In this document: positions 31,426 to 32,479 of the stretch, piece after piece
Layout: every line of letters starts with the position of its first letter
Position numbering within the stretch: position 1 is the stretch's first letter
Assembly: GCA_903772945.1 (NCBI GenBank)
Contig: CAICTM010001283.1
Coordinates: forward strand, 1 to 32,479
Reading direction: 5' to 3'
Source of the DNA: Seminavis robusta
Taxonomy: Eukaryota > Bacillariophyta > Bacillariophyceae > Naviculales > Naviculaceae
DNA length: 32,479 bases
Translations under genes and position numbers: made by a program
The notes under the pieces: model-generated
Told to the model about the DNA's origin: nothing
Seen by the model: the letters and a program-made list of their open reading frames with translations, nothing else
Databases searched by the model: none

Positions 31426-32479
31426 GGCGCATTATAAATATTTGCTGAGTGTTCATTAGATTTTTCCATCTGAGAAAGTAGCATGGTAGCTTACAAGGAT
31501 TTAGAGGTGTGCAAATGGTTAGTTTTCTCTTGGATGTTGTTCACGGGTTGTAGTGGTGTTGAGTGCACGACGTGATTCTTCCGTTAGATGGTGGGTAGCT
31601 TACGGGGTTAGATGTGCAGATGACGAGTTATTGTCATTTTGAGAAGCATGTAGCCTTTACCAAGGTTGAGAGTGCAAGCTCACATTAGTTTTCCTGAGAG
31701 AATGGTTGTAGTTACGGGAGTTTATAGGTCTGCATACGAGTCATTAGTTTTTCATCTGAGCAAGCGGCGTGGTAGTTAGGAGTTTAGAGGTGGTGCATCT
31801 GAGGGATTTAGGGATCCGTTGTACCGTATGATTTATGAGAATCGCGTGGAACGAGGGGTGTTGAAGTAAAATCTCTACCCTAGTAAACAACCAACCCACC
31901 ACACCCAAAGGAACTGGGGTGTTAGATATACCGGGCGAGCTGAATTAAAGATGGGCCGGCGCATACTATTTGTTAAGTTTGGCTGAAGGTAGTGTCATTA
32001 GATTTTTCCGTCTGAGACAGAGGCGTGGTATCTTACGGGAGTTTAGAGGTGGTCATCGTGAGACGGTTAGGTTTTTCCTTCTGGGAAAGTGGCGTGGGAG
32101 CTTAGGGGAGTTTAGAGGTGTGCATCGTGAGACGTTAGATTTTACATTTTAGAAAGTGGTGTGGTATCTTACGGGATTTTAGAGGTGTGAAACGTGAGAC
32201 GTAAGATTTTTCCATCTGAGAAGGAGGCATTGTAGCTTACAAGAGTTTAGAGGTGCGCAACGTAGGTCATTAGATTTTCCGTCTGAAAAAGTGGCGTAGT
32301 AGCTTCACGGTAGTTTAGAGTTGTGCAACTTGAGACGTTGGATTTTTTCGTCTGAGAAAGTGGCGGTGTAGCTTACGGGAGTTTAGTGGTGTGCAAATGT
32401 GAGGAAAATATTAGGATCCGTTGCTACCGTATGATTATTATGAGAACGCGTGAGAACGAGGGGGTTGAATTAAATCTCT
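31426..32479. repeat. Degenerate ~68-bp satellite in a ~0.6-kb higher-order repeat
   Basis: The monomer consensus is GACGTTAGATTTTTCCGTC, then TGAGAAAGTGGCGTGGTAGC, then TTACGGGAGTTTAGAGGTGTG. In the second block, monomers start near 31998, 32067, 32135, 32202, 32270 and 32338. A more decayed block of about six monomers covers 31456-31805. Each block ends in a distinct unit starting GGATCCGTT (31812 and 32413) that contains ACCGTATGATT and AACGAGGG, and each begins after a GCGCAT-ATTTG stretch (about 31426 and 31960). The blocks therefore repeat as whole units about 540-600 bp apart, and the array continues past the window edge. Confidence 0.85.

Noticed and set aside
31426..32479. Possible CRISPR array in the 68-bp repeats
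   Set aside because: Monomers are contiguous and degenerate with no unique spacers, and the genome is eukaryotic.

Overview
The window looks like nuclear DNA of a eukaryotic alga, most likely a raphid pennate diatom. The evidence is compact spliced genes with 80-101 bp GT-AG introns, a multi-copy helicase-associated (HA) domain protein without a helicase, a membrane-anchored leucine-rich-repeat (LRR) protein of the kind greatly expanded in benthic pennate diatoms such as Seminavis, and a tyrosine-recombinase retroelement. The species assignment is inference.

Left part (1-14126), genic. A gene whose 5' end lies outside the window (1-6206, +) encodes a very large surface protein: a Pro/Thr/Glu stalk, a Cys-Pro segment, four ~155-residue repeats, a further folded domain, a Cys-rich module, one membrane helix and a short tail. 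It converges on a single-exon MFS transporter of FLVCR/SLC49 type (6379-7950, -). That gene is divergent from a six-exon gene with four HA domains (8416-11992, +) that contains a 15-nt microexon. Next comes a tandem duplication that left gene fragments (12279-13098), then an intact gene for a YbjN-domain protein (13239-14126, -).

Middle part (about 14.4-27 kb), transposon territory. A DIRS-like retroelement runs from about 15029 to 26640: a Gag region with a zinc-knuckle-like motif, reverse transcriptase, RNase H and tyrosine recombinase. It is dead: it has an in-frame TAG in the RT, several frameshifts, and a 4.6-kb insertion inside the RNase H region. The insertion (20010-24636) has two direct ~530-bp LTR-like repeats, a 4-bp candidate target duplication, and no recognisable pol gene between them, so it looks like a non-autonomous LTR element nested in the DIRS-like element.

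Right part (27119-32479). A five-exon LRR transmembrane protein gene (27119-29435, +) has one frameshift near its 3' end. After it come simple repeats, a perfect 2 x 39-bp repeat, a weak orphan ORF, and a degenerate ~68-bp satellite arranged in a ~0.6-kb higher-order repeat that runs off the end of the window.

Across the window, single-base indels concentrate in repetitive DNA (stalk, 57-bp array, Gag repeat, LTRs, satellite), while long unique ORFs are mostly clean. This pattern fits residual long-read errors in regions that could not be polished, so several apparent frameshifts may not be biological.
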